Assembly: GCA_022819855.1 (NCBI GenBank)
Contig: JAJEGN010000014.1
Coordinates: 188,501-252,500 of the forward strand
Length of the DNA stretch: 64,000 bases
DNA from: Gammaproteobacteria bacterium
Lineage (GTDB): Bacteria > Pseudomonadota > Gammaproteobacteria > Steroidobacterales > Rariloculaceae
Direction: 5' to 3'
Made by a program: the position numbers and the translations under genes. Shown in pieces: positions 33,645 to 42,680 of the stretch; the stretch's first letter is position 1, and every line of letters begins with the position of its first letter. Under the pieces are notes generated by a model, which saw only the letters and a program-made list of their open reading frames with translations, searched no databases and was not told where the DNA came from.

Positions 33645-35297
33645 TCAGCTTGCGGCGCCGCGAATCGCGGCGAGCGCGAGCCGCTCTTCGCGGTTCGGAT
33701 CGTTGGCGACCCGGACCTCGTCGCCGAACATCATCGTCGGCAGCTCGGTCGGGTTGAACGCCGGCCAGTGCGGCATGTCCGGATGATCCGGGTTGCCGTT
33801 GCGTGCGAACGCGGCCCAGGCGGCGCTCATGATGTGGCCGAGCTCGTAACGCGCCTGCGACGAGCCCGTCATGGATGCGCCGATATCCATGTTGTAGAAC
33901 ACGAACGGGATATCGAGCGTATGGTAGGCGCCCATCCGGTTGTTGTGCACGGGCGAGTACCAGTCGAAGAAGTACAGGTAGCTCGGTGCGCCGCCCTGTT
34001 CGTGCTTGAGCCGATTGAGCGTCTGCGAGTTCCAGCGCCGCGTGTTGTCGGATTCGGCGGTGAGCCAGAGCATCTGGTTGCGTTTTTCCGGATGCAGCCG
34101 CTTGTAGAGATCGAGGAGCTTTTGGCCTTCCTCCTCGTCGTTGTTCGCAAGCTCGGTGACGAAATTGCGCAGCATGTCCTCGTCGGAAAGCTCGTATGGC
34201 GGCGGGCCGACCCAGCCGTCCTCGGTCTCGGTCGAGCCCATCATGAACGGGACGTTGGCCGACCAGGGCGGGGCGGTCGGATCCCACTGGTTGCGCGGCA
34301 GGATCTTGCCGTCGACGACGGGGCCGTTGCCGAGGCCGGCGATCCTGGGTTCGCTGTAGAAGGCGTCCTGGATCTGTTCGATCGTCATCGTCTGCAGGCG
34401 GTCGAGCTGATCGTTACCGATCCCGAGCTTGCCGAGGAAGCGTTCGGCCGCGTCGCTCGCGTCGGACGCGGACATACCGCGCGAACGCGAGCCGCTCTGT
34501 GCGATCGAGCGGTGGAACAGGCCTTCGGCAGACGGCATGGCCATGAGCGTCGTCGTCTTTCCGCCGCCGCCGGACTGGCCGAAGATCGTCACGCGGTCGG
34601 GATCGCCGCCGAAGTTCTCGATGTTGTCGCGAATCCATTCGAGCGTCGCGACGAGATCCTGAACGCCGACGTTCGTCGACTGCGCCCACTTCTCGCCGCC
34701 GATGTCCGCCAGGTGCAGGAAGCCGAAGATGTTGAGCCGGTGGTTGACCACGACGACGACGACATCTTCCTTCTTGGCCAGATTCGTGCCGTCGTAGAGC
34801 AGGTAGTTGCCTGAACCGGCCGAGAACCCGCCGCCGTGCATCCAGACCATGACAGGCCGCGCGGCGTTGTCGAGCGCGGGCGTGAAGACGTTGACCGTGA
34901 GGCAGTCCTCGCCCTGGGCGCTCAATCGGTTCAGCGCCGTGACGACCGGCGCCGGCTCCTGTGCGCCGGGTGCGATAACCGCGTTGTTGCTGATCTGGAA
35001 GTGGTCGCGTACGCCGCTCCAGGATTCGGGCGATTGCGGCGGCATGAAGCGGTTCGCGCCGGCCGTCGATGCGCCGTAGGGCACGCCCCAGAATTGCTGC
35101 ACACCGTCCTTGATGAGCCCGCGAACCCGGCCGTGGCGGGTCAGCGCGACATCGCCGACCGTCGTGAGGCGCATGTCCTGGGCAAGGGCGCGCGTTGCCG
35201 CACCGCCGACGAGGAGACCGGCCGTTGCCAGTCCGCCCGTCTCGAGAAAGATTCGCCGGTTCATCCCGGATTGCTTGTCAAACGGAACTCGGTACAT
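33645..35297 (-). CDS. Type-B carboxylesterase, exported
   Basis: The 550-residue protein starts at ATG 35297, behind GGGGAGAAGAG; an inner ATG at 35264 is possible. The N-terminus (NRRIFLETGGLATAGLLVGG, TRALAQ) is a Tat-type signal. The esterase core is complete: QFWGVPYGAS, ARPVMVWMHGGGFSAGSGN (oxyanion hole), nucleophile S242 in GQSGGG, and H459 in AYHTLDIPFVFYN. The nucleophile elbow reads G-Q-S-G rather than the common G-E-S-A-G, a tolerated variation. Such enzymes hydrolyse carboxylic esters, including aromatic ones. Neighbouring aromatic-type genes would fit release of phenolic acids, but that is inference. Confidence 0.88.
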   Translation of the reverse strand: MYRVPFDKQSGMNRRIFLETGGLATAGLLVGGAATRALAQDMRLTTVGDVALTRHGRVRGLIKDGVQQFWGVPYGASTAGANRFMPPQSPESWSGVRDHFQISNNAVIAPGAQEPAPVVTALNRLSAQGEDCLTVNVFTPALDNAARPVMVWMHGGGFSAGSGNYLLYDGTNLAKKEDVVVVVVNHRLNIFGFLHLADIGGEKWAQSTNVGVQDLVATLEWIRDNIENFGGDPDRVTIFGQSGGGGKTTTLMAMPSAEGLFHRSIAQSGSRSRGMSASDASDAAERFLGKLGIGNDQLDRLQTMTIEQIQDAFYSEPRIAGLGNGPVVDGKILPRNQWDPTAPPWSANVPFMMGSTETEDGWVGPPPYELSDEDMLRNFVTELANNDEEEGQKLLDLYKRLHPEKRNQMLWLTAESDNTRRWNSQTLNRLKHEQGGAPSYLYFFDWYSPVHNNRMGAYHTLDIPFVFYNMDIGASMTGSSQARYELGHIMSAAWAAFARNGNPDHPDMPHWPAFNPTELPTMMFGDEVRVANDPNREERLALAAIRGAAS

Positions 35298-35405
35298 GCT
35301 CTTCTCCCCGGTGGTTTCGCCTCGCCTCGAAGCATGGGTTCGTCGTGCTCCGGTGGGCCGCCAACTATAACGCTTTTTGCCGTCGCTACCGGTGCATGCG
35401 CCTGG

Positions 35406-36284
35406 TCAATGCGTCATCGCATAGATGACGTAGTTGATGCCGAAGCGATAGGCGGTCGCCGTCATCGGCGCCGGGTAGTGCGCATCGTCGGCATGTTCCC
35501 AGGCATCGCCCATGTCGATGTTGTGATTGATCGCGACCATGAGGCGCCCGTGATCGTCGTAGATTCCGCGCCAGTGCGGCGGGCCTTCCATGCGCTGCCA
35601 GCCCAGGTGCCGCTCGCCGGGAATCTGGGTGCGCTCGTCGAGTTCGAACAGGATGCGCAGCAGCATGTCGTTCTCGGGGATATCGACGATCGCCCGGCCC
35701 GGCAGCACGTTCGCCATCACGGCCTGCAGCACGCTCCAGTCGTACTCGCCGTGGAAGTCGTCGACGACGAGAAAGCCGCCGCGCAACAGGTATTCGCGCA
35801 GCCGCTCGGTCTCCTCGATCGACGGGTTCCAGTTGCCCTGTCCGATCTGCTGCACGAAGAGCCAGGGGTAATCGAAGATGCTGTCGTCGAAGGCCTGCAC
35901 GTGGGCGCTGTCCTCGGACGTCTCGATGCGGGTCATGCGCGTCACGGCCGGCAGAAAGTGAATCTCCGCATACGGATAGTCGATCGCCCACCAGGTATTG
36001 CAGAAGCCGCGCGAGCCCGCGCAGCCGCGCGTGTTGTAGGCGAGCCTGGCCATGTGGAACTCGGCCTCGGGCAGGCTGACGGGATTCGGCTGCGCCTGGC
36101 GGAACCTGCCGCCGCGGCCGCCGAACTGGCCGTAGACGGTGCTCGCGATCAGCGCGCCGACGATCGCGATCGACATGGCCGCGACGATGCCCGCGGAACG
36201 GGCTCGCGTCGAGCGGAGAATCCTGCGGCTGGCGGTATCCAGATTCACGCGGTAACTGTACTTCGGCCGCGCCCGGCGCCGCAA
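35406..36284 (-). CDS. DUF4159 domain protein, exported or membrane-tethered
   Basis: The frame has 292 residues from TTG 36284; GTG 36248 is an alternative. One hydrophobic stretch (AGIVAAMSIAIVGALIAS) acts as signal or anchor. The DUF4159 domain follows: EFHMARLAYNTRGCAGSRGF, IDYPYAEIHFLPAVTRMTRI, LREYLLRGGFLVVDDFHGEY and LMVAINHNIDMGDAWEHAD. The fold is glutamine-amidotransferase-like in known relatives, with no established activity. Two cysteines (GCAGSRGFC) lie close together. It begins 6 bases after the decarboxylase-like gene and is probably co-transcribed. Confidence 0.78.
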   Translation of the reverse strand: MRRRARPKYSYRVNLDTASRRILRSTRARSAGIVAAMSIAIVGALIASTVYGQFGGRGGRFRQAQPNPVSLPEAEFHMARLAYNTRGCAGSRGFCNTWWAIDYPYAEIHFLPAVTRMTRIETSEDSAHVQAFDDSIFDYPWLFVQQIGQGNWNPSIEETERLREYLLRGGFLVVDDFHGEYDWSVLQAVMANVLPGRAIVDIPENDMLLRILFELDERTQIPGERHLGWQRMEGPPHWRGIYDDHGRLMVAINHNIDMGDAWEHADDAHYPAPMTATAYRFGINYVIYAMTH

Positions 36285-36290
36285 TGCGCC

Positions 36291-37274
36291 TTAGTCGAGA
36301 TCGAGCTTGAACAGGCGGATTGCGTTGGAGCGGCCGAACTTGAGGCGCTGCTCGTCGGTGATGACGTCGGTCGAGTCGTACCAATCGGCCGCGTCCTGCA
36401 TGCGCTCGAAGGGATAGTCGGCGCTGAAGTGGATCTTGTCGTGGTCGATGGTGTCGAGCGTGCAGCGGAAAGCCGCATCGTCGAAGTTGCCGCTCGTCGT
36501 CAGGTGGAAGTGCTCGCGGAAATAGTCGCCGAGCGGCCGAGCGCCGCGGTAGCCCCGGCGCGAGAAGGCCATGCGGGCGTCGATCCTCCAGAGGCCGAAC
36601 GGGATGTTCTCGCCGAGGTGACCGAGGCAGATGCGCAGATTCGGATAATCGTCGAACAGGCCCGAGCCGCACAGGCGAAGCGCGTGCGTCGAGGTCTCGA
36701 CGGCGAAGCCCCACGGCGAGCTCATGAGCCAGGGATGGCCTTCGTAGATCGACGCACGCGAGGGAATCTGCATGCGTGGGTGCAGGTAGAACGGTACGTC
36801 AAGTTCCGCGACCGTCGCCCAGAAGCTGCGGTATTCCGGCAGGTCGTAATACTTGACGTTGTCAGGTTCGCCGACCTGCTGAAACCCGTTGATCAAGCAA
36901 CCCTTGAGCCCGAGTTCCCTGACGCAGCGCACAAGTTCCAGGGAGGCGGCGTCGGGGTCGTGCATGGGCAGTGCCGCGAGCGCCGCATAGCGGTCCGGAT
37001 GTTCGGCCACCGCGTCGGCCATGCGGTCGTTGCCCATTCTTGCGACCGCCATGGCCTCGTCCGCGTCGAGGATCTTCTGCACACCGGGCGCGTTGAGCGA
37101 CAGGATCGCAAACTCGATACCGGTCCTGTCCATGTGTTCGAGGCGTTCGTTCCCGAGGTCAAGAATTCGCCGCGCGAAGTCGTCCCATTGGCCCGAATCG
37201 CCGGCGAAGGCGCGCGTTTGCTCGAGCGTTTCCTCGATCGCAAAGTGCTCTTCGAAAGCTATTTTCCCTTGCAT
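36291..37274 (-). CDS. Amidohydrolase-family decarboxylase, gamma-resorcylate decarboxylase-like
   Basis: The 327-residue length matches 2,6-dihydroxybenzoate (gamma-resorcylate) decarboxylases. The N-terminus MQGKIAFEEHFAIEETL supplies E8 and H10 of the metal site. H165 (FYLHPR) and D286 (HFSADYPFE) supply the other expected ligands. Further agreement is seen in ILSLNAPGVQ, YYDLPEYRSFWATV, ALRLCGSGLFDDYPNL and SNAIRLFKLDLD. Known members reversibly decarboxylate hydroxybenzoates in the cytoplasm using Mn or Zn. The precise substrate is not provable. It is first in an apparent two-gene unit with the DUF4159 gene and is divergent from the selenoprotein gene. Confidence 0.8.
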   Translation of the reverse strand: MQGKIAFEEHFAIEETLEQTRAFAGDSGQWDDFARRILDLGNERLEHMDRTGIEFAILSLNAPGVQKILDADEAMAVARMGNDRMADAVAEHPDRYAALAALPMHDPDAASLELVRCVRELGLKGCLINGFQQVGEPDNVKYYDLPEYRSFWATVAELDVPFYLHPRMQIPSRASIYEGHPWLMSSPWGFAVETSTHALRLCGSGLFDDYPNLRICLGHLGENIPFGLWRIDARMAFSRRGYRGARPLGDYFREHFHLTTSGNFDDAAFRCTLDTIDHDKIHFSADYPFERMQDAADWYDSTDVITDEQRLKFGRSNAIRLFKLDLD

Positions 37275-37498
37275 CGTCCCCTTGGTCTCCCCTGATTTCG
37301 CGCCATGATTGCGCGGTTGGCGCGCCGGACGCGGAGACCGCGTTGCAGCGTCGCCGGTCGCAAACGGCGCGTAACATTATCACGCTTGCGGGCCAGCGTC
37401 GCCGCACCTTTGGCACTCGCGGCCGGGTACCGGTTTTCGCTATCCTTCCGCCTCCGCATCACTGGTCGCGCCGCTCGCGATCGAAGGGACAAAGCATC

Positions 37499-39130
37499 AT
37501 GAATCTCAAGCTCGCCGTTCACGACCCGCGCGGCTACCCGCCGAAGGTCACGGGCAAGCGCCTCGCTCCGCGTCTGGAAAGCCTGCACGGCAAGGTCGTC
37601 TACCTCGTCGATTGCCTCTTCGACAATTCCGAGGTGTTCATCACGCAACTCGGCAACTGGCTCGGCGAACGTTTCGCGTCTGCCGACCTCAGGCTCATCA
37701 AGCCGCGCGAGAGCTGGGTCGACGACCCGGACATGCGCGCCCGCATCGAGGCCGACGGCGACGCCGCGATCCTCGGCGTCGGGCTTTGAAGCACCTGCAG
37801 CCCGACGGTCGTCGGGCTTGCGATGGCACTGGAGCAGGGCGGCGTTCCGACCGTTGCCGTGCACACGAACGTCTTCGCGCGGCTCGCGCAATCGGTCGCG
37901 CGCGCCAACGGGATGCCGACGACGCGCCAGGCGTTCGTCCCGCAGCCGGTCGTCGGCAAGTCCGCGGCGGAGCTTCGCGCCTATATCGACGGCCAGGATC
38001 CGGTGAGCGGGAGGCCGTTCGCGCAGGAACTCATCGCCGGACTCACGGACCCGCTCGACGATGCGGATCTGGCGGGACTCTCCTTCGAACGCTCGACGCC
38101 CCGCCTGCTCGAGCCTGACAGCGAAGACAAGCTGCATGCGCTTTTTGCAGAGAACGGCTGGACCGACCATCAGCCGATCGTGCTGCCGACGGAAGAACGC
38201 GTCGCGGCGATGCTCGCGGGCACGAGCCGCGCGGCCGATGAGACCGTCGGACGCCTTCGGCCGACCTACTATCGCGAGTTCTGGGAGTCCACGGTCGAGA
38301 AGGTGGCGGTCAACGCGGTGATGGGCGGGGCTCGGCCGGAGTACCTCCCCGTGATACTCGCGATGGCGGCGAGCGGCCTGTCGGGCCGCTCGAGCTCCAC
38401 GACATCGCAGGCGACCGTGGCGCTCGTCAACGGTCCGATCCGCGACGAGATCGGCATGAACTATGGCATCGGCGCCATGGGCCCCTACAGCCACGCCAAC
38501 GCGACGATCGGCCGCGCCTACGGCCTGCTGTCGCAGAACCTGCAGGGCGGTTCGGTGCCGCACGAGTCCTACATGGGATCGCAGGGCAATTTCCTGAGCT
38601 ACAACGCGACCTTCGCCGAGAACGAAGCGGCGAGTCCCTGGGAACCGTTTCACGTCCAGCACGGCCATGCCCCTGACGAGAGCACGGTGAGCCTGTTCCT
38701 CGGCGGCTGGTACACGATGTTCGGCGGCGGGCCGCGGGAGACCTGGGAGCAGAAGTTCACGCGCTCCCTGCAGGCCTGCGACCCCTACACCGGGCCGATC
38801 ATCGCGCTCGACCCGATCGTCGCGAGAGATTTTGTCAAGCTCGGCTTCGACAGCAAGCAGAAACTCATCGACTGGTGCGTCGAGAATGCCCGCCTGCCGG
38901 CCCGGGAGTTCTGGGACAATCAATGGGTGCAGACGCTGCTGCATCCGCGCGCGGTCGCCGGCATCGAGCCTTACGCGACGATGCTCGCGGCCGACCCGGA
39001 TGAGGAGATCCGCATATTCAGGCCCGAGGACATCCACATTGTCGTGGTCGGCGGCGAGACGGGCGCCGTATGGAAGATGCTCGGCAGCGGACCACGCCGC
39101 ACGACCGTGACCGTGGACGACTGGCGTTAG
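37499..39130 (+). CDS. Putative selenoprotein of the UGSC family, in-frame TGA read as selenocysteine at residue 97
   Basis: The ATG at 37499 has AAGGGAC upstream. The frame runs to TGA 37787-37789 and, in the same frame with no gap, continues to a stop at 39128-39130 (543 residues). The sequence around the TGA reads AAILGVGL-U-STCSPTVVGLA, a U-S-T-C motif after a beta-strand, as in the UGSC (seleno)protein family. Upstream HGKVVYLVDCLFDNSEVF and downstream MALEQGGVPTVAVHTNVFAR match that family's N-terminal domain as I recall it. A hairpin with a GGTC loop starts 10 bases past the TGA. The C-terminal ~350 residues (GSQGNFLSYNATFAENEAAS) have no function I recognise. A cytoplasmic redox role is inferred. 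It would normally be mis-annotated as two ORFs. Confidence 0.85.
37799..37818 (+). promoter_or_regulatory. Bacterial SECIS hairpin inside the selenoprotein gene
   Basis: AGCCCGAC (37799-37806) and GTCGGGCT (37811-37818) pair perfectly around the loop GGTC (37807-37810). The loop lies 18-21 bases after the TGA. In E. coli fdhF, from memory, the SelB-binding loop also contains GGUC at about 19-22 bases after the UGA. Position, loop sequence and stem strength all fit a SelB-dependent recoding element. Confidence 0.82.
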
Positions 39131-39180
39131 CGTCTGCGCATTCGCTTCAACTGCACGGATGAGCGCACGTAGGGAAACAC

Positions 39181-41406
39181 ATGAGCAAGGCGAAGATCGT
39201 ATACACGCTGACGGATGAGGCGCCGCTGCTTGCGACGTATTCGCTCCTGCCGATCATCGAAGCGTTCACGCGGCCCGCAGGCATCGCCGTCGAAACGCGG
39301 GACATTTCACTTGCGGGGCGGATTCTCGCGGCTTTCCCGGGCCATCTCGGGCCCGAACAGTCCCGCGCCGACGATCTTGCGGAACTCGGCGAACTCGTCA
39401 CGACGCCCGAAGCCAACATCATCAAGCTGCCGAACATCAGCGCGTCGGTGCCGCAACTGACGGCCGCCGTCGCGGAACTTCAGGGCAAGGGCTACGCGGT
39501 CCCGGACTATCCCGAGGAGCCGCGCAACGACGAGGAGACGAAAATCCGCGCCCGCTACGCGAAGGTGCTTGGCAGCGCCGTAAATCCGGTGCTGCGCGAA
39601 GGTAATTCCGACCGCCGCGTCGCCGCGCCCGTCAAGGCGTACGCGAAGGCGCACTCGCACTCGATGGGCGCCTGGAGCCCGGACTCGAAGACCGATGTCG
39701 CGCACATGAACGAAGGCGATTTCTACGCGAGCGAGCAGTCATGCGTGATGGCCGGGGCCGGCAGCCTCAGGATCGAACTTGTCGAAGCCGACGGTACCCG
39801 GCGGGTGCTCAGGGAATCCGTCGAAGTGCTCGAAGGGGAGGTCGTCGACGCGGCCGTGATGAGCTGCCGCGCACTATCGAAGTTTTTCGAGGCTCAAACG
39901 GCAGCCGCCCGCGACCAGGACGTGCTGCTCTCGCTGCACGTCAAGGCCACGATGATGAAGGTCTCCGATCCCATCATCTTCGGGCACGCGGTGCGCGTGT
40001 ACTACGCGGACGCGTTCGCGAAGCATGCCGCCCTGTTCGAGGAACTCGGCGTGGATGCGGACAACGGGATCGGCGACGTGTACGCGAAGATCGCGACGCT
40101 GCCGACTGATCAGCGCGCCGGGATCGAGGCCGACATCGACGCCGTCTACGCGACGCGGCCGAGGCTCGCGATGGTCGATTCCGACCGGGGCATCACGAAC
40201 CTGCACGTGCCGAGCAATGTGATCATCGACGCGTCAATGCCCGCGGCGATCCGCGCTTCCGGAAAGATGTGGGGACCGGACGGCAGACTCGACGACACCC
40301 GGGCGATGATTCCCGACCGCTGTTACGCAGGCATCTACGCGGAAGTCGTCGCGGACTGCAAGCGGCACGGCGCGTTCGACGTGCCGACGATGGGCAACGT
40401 CTGCAACGTCGGCCTCATGGCGCAGAAGGCCGAGGAATACGGCTCGCACGACAAGACGTTCAGGTTACCGGCAAGCGGGACCGTACGCGTGACCGGCGCT
40501 GACGGGCGCACACTTCTGGAGCACGAAGCCGAGGCCGGGGACATCTGGCGCATGTGCCAGACGAAGGATCTGCCGATCAGGGACTGGGTCAGGCTCGCGG
40601 TCGAGCGCGCCCGCGCGACCGGAGCCGCGGCGATCTTCTGGCTCGACGCGGCGCGCGCCCACGATCGCAATCTCATCGACAAGGTCAGGCTGTATCTCGG
40701 CGATCACGACACTGCCGGCCTCGACATCCGCATCCTGGCGCCGGTCGAGGCCATGCGCGCGACGCTCGAGCGCGTCCGCGCAGGCAGCGACACGATTTCG
40801 GTGACCGGCAACGTGCTGCGCGACTACCTGACGGACCTCTTTCCGATTCTCGAACTCGGCACGAGCGCGAAGATGCTGTCGATCGTGCCCCTGCTTGCCG
40901 GCGGCGGGCTCTACGAGACGGGTGCCGGCGGTTCCGCGCCGAAGCACGTGCAGCAGTTCGTTGTCGAAGGGCACCTGCGCTGGGATTCGCTCGGCGAGTT
41001 CCTCGCGCTCGCGGTCTCGATCGAGGATCTCGCGAGACAGACCGACAACCCCAGGGCGGCCGTCGTCGCGCGCTCGCTCGAACGAGCGAACGGCAAGTTC
41101 CTTGAGAACAACCGGTCGCCGTCGCGAAAGGTCATGGAACTCGACAACCGCGGCAGCCACTTCTATCTCGCGCTTTACTGGGCGCAGGCACTGGCCGCGC
41201 AGACCGACGACGAAACCTTGCGCGAGCGCTTCGGACCGGTCGCCCGAGAGCTTGCGCTCAACGAGGACAGGATCATCGCCGAACTCAACGCCGCGCAGGG
41301 GCGGCCCGTCGACATTGGCGGGTATTACCACCCGGACCCCGACCTCACTTCGCAAGCGATGCGCCCGAGCCCGACGTTCAACGCCGTGCTCGAGTCGCTC
41401 GCCTGA
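39181..41406 (+). CDS. icd: Monomeric NADP-dependent isocitrate dehydrogenase
   Basis: The 741-residue length and sequence are those of the monomeric IDH class, unrelated in size to the ~420-residue dimeric enzyme. Diagnostic stretches are [76 protein letters not shown] and [19 protein letters not shown]. It decarboxylates isocitrate to 2-oxoglutarate in the TCA cycle and makes NADPH with Mg or Mn. ATG 39181 lies 50 bases after the selenoprotein stop on the same strand, so co-transcription is possible. NADPH from this enzyme could serve a thiol/selenol redox protein, but that link is speculative. Confidence 0.95.
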   Translation: MSKAKIVYTLTDEAPLLATYSLLPIIEAFTRPAGIAVETRDISLAGRILAAFPGHLGPEQSRADDLAELGELVTTPEANIIKLPNISASVPQLTAAVAELQGKGYAVPDYPEEPRNDEETKIRARYAKVLGSAVNPVLREGNSDRRVAAPVKAYAKAHSHSMGAWSPDSKTDVAHMNEGDFYASEQSCVMAGAGSLRIELVEADGTRRVLRESVEVLEGEVVDAAVMSCRALSKFFEAQTAAARDQDVLLSLHVKATMMKVSDPIIFGHAVRVYYADAFAKHAALFEELGVDADNGIGDVYAKIATLPTDQRAGIEADIDAVYATRPRLAMVDSDRGITNLHVPSNVIIDASMPAAIRASGKMWGPDGRLDDTRAMIPDRCYAGIYAEVVADCKRHGAFDVPTMGNVCNVGLMAQKAEEYGSHDKTFRLPASGTVRVTGADGRTLLEHEAEAGDIWRMCQTKDLPIRDWVRLAVERARATGAAAIFWLDAARAHDRNLIDKVRLYLGDHDTAGLDIRILAPVEAMRATLERVRAGSDTISVTGNVLRDYLTDLFPILELGTSAKMLSIVPLLAGGGLYETGAGGSAPKHVQQFVVEGHLRWDSLGEFLALAVSIEDLARQTDNPRAAVVARSLERANGKFLENNRSPSRKVMELDNRGSHFYLALYWAQALAAQTDDETLRERFGPVARELALNEDRIIAELNAAQGRPVDIGGYYHPDPDLTSQAMRPSPTFNAVLESLA

Positions 41407-41524
41407 TCAGTCGCTTGCAGGTCGCGCGAGCCTGCGCGGCGACGGCTATCCGAACGCACCGGCGCGCGCTATGATCGACGGTCGATGGCGAGCGGCAGGC
41501 TCGCCCGGAGATGGAGTGAACCGC

Positions 41525-41920
41525 ATGAATGCCAGGTATCCCGCTCGCGTTGGAATCGCCGTAACCTCCCTCGTCCTGCTCGCCGCTACGTCGGCGTCAG
41601 CCCACCACTCGTTCTCCGGCCAGTTCAACGCCGACGATCCCGTTTCCTTCGAAGGCGTGGTGACGCGGATCGAGTGGCAGAATCCGCACGTCTGGTTCTA
41701 CGTGGACGCGGTCGACGAGGACGGCAACGTCGTGCACTGGGAGGCCGAGACCACAAACCCGAATACGCTGCTCAGGCGCGGCTGGAAGCCCGACGATCTC
41801 AAGGTCGGCGATCGCGTCACGGTCGAGGGCGCGCGCGCGTTCTGTTGCGAGAACGTCATGAACGCCCGCAATGTCACGCTGCCCGACGGGCGCCGCGTCT
41901 TCTCCCGCGATGCGCGCTAG
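41525..41920 (+). CDS. DUF6152 family periplasmic protein (paralogue 3)
   Basis: ATG 41525 has GGAG eight bases upstream and gives 131 residues. The signal peptide (IAVTSLVLLAATSASA) is followed at once by H-H-S-F. Family phrases are FEGVVTRIEWQNPHVWFYVD, VVHWEAETTNPNTLLRRGWK, LKVGDRVTVEG and ARAFCCENVMNARNVTLPDG. A C-C pair is special to this copy and could bind metal. The downstream gene overlaps its end by 11 bases, indicating translational coupling. Confidence 0.85.
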   Translation: MNARYPARVGIAVTSLVLLAATSASAHHSFSGQFNADDPVSFEGVVTRIEWQNPHVWFYVDAVDEDGNVVHWEAETTNPNTLLRRGWKPDDLKVGDRVTVEGARAFCCENVMNARNVTLPDGRRVFSRDAR

Positions 41921-42638
41921 CAGGAGCGGGCGGCGCTGCGCCGTCGCGGTGGCCGCCGTAGCGACGCTCGCGGCTGCGGCAGCGAGCGGCCAGGCGCCGC
42001 GCCAGCTCGCAGCACCCCCGCCTGCGGACCCCGGCCCGGAAGGTCTTCCGGATTTCAACGGCGTCTGGGCCGTCGAATACATCCCGAACGTCGAACAGCG
42101 CATCGGGGGGCCGGTACCGTACACCGAAGTCGGCCAGGAAGCCTGGGACAACCGCGTCATGGGCGAGGATCCGACGGGCTATTGCCAGCCGAGCGGGCCG
42201 TCGCGCGTATTCCATACACCGTTTCCCGTGCAGATCATCCAGACCGAGAGCCAGGTCAGCTTCCTGTTCGAGATGCTGCACATGTATCACCGCGTCTTCA
42301 CCGACGGCCGCGACCACCCGAATCCCGTCGACAAGACCTGGTGGGGGCACTCGATCGGCCGCTACGAGGGCAACAGCCTCATCGTCGACACGGTCGGGCT
42401 CAACGATCGCACCTGGCTCTACACGAGCGGCGTACAGCACAGCGACCAGTTGCAGCTGACCCAGGTCTTCGAGAAGACGGACCCGGACACGATCCGCTAC
42501 ACGGTGACCTACGACGACCCCGTGTTCTTCACTGAGCCCTGGAGCGTCACGTCGGAATTCACGCGCTCCGAGTACGACCTGCTCGAGTTCATCTGCACCG
42601 AGAACAACCGCGACATCGCGCACTTCATCACGGAGTGA
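41910..42638 (+). CDS. Exported protein of unknown function, coupled to DUF6152
   Basis: The likely start ATG 41910 lies inside the end of the DUF6152 gene and gives 242 residues. An Ala-rich signal sequence (RRCAVAVAAVATLAAAAASG) is followed by a Pro/Ala linker. A beta-rich domain follows: DFNGVWAVEYIPNVEQRI, PTGYCQPSGPSRVFHTPFPV, IIQTESQVSFLFEMLHMYHR, IGRYEGNSLIVDTVGLNDRT and WSVTSEFTRSEYDLLEFICT. Similar domains often accompany DUF6152 proteins in environmental proteobacteria. The overlap suggests the two are made in equal amounts. No enzymatic motif is evident. Confidence 0.75.
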   Translation: MRASRSGRRCAVAVAAVATLAAAAASGQAPRQLAAPPPADPGPEGLPDFNGVWAVEYIPNVEQRIGGPVPYTEVGQEAWDNRVMGEDPTGYCQPSGPSRVFHTPFPVQIIQTESQVSFLFEMLHMYHRVFTDGRDHPNPVDKTWWGHSIGRYEGNSLIVDTVGLNDRTWLYTSGVQHSDQLQLTQVFEKTDPDTIRYTVTYDDPVFFTEPWSVTSEFTRSEYDLLEFICTENNRDIAHFITE

Positions 42639-42680
42639 GCGCGCTGCTGCGCCGAAGGGCCGGGTCGCGGCCGTTCACGT

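Noticed and set aside
37343-39130. Interpretation as a pseudogene with a nonsense mutation, or as two separate genes
   Set aside because: Both parts are in the same frame. The TGA falls exactly at a U-x-x-C motif and a correctly placed GGTC-loop hairpin follows. A separate second ORF starting at 37823 would begin in the middle of a fold with no ribosome site.
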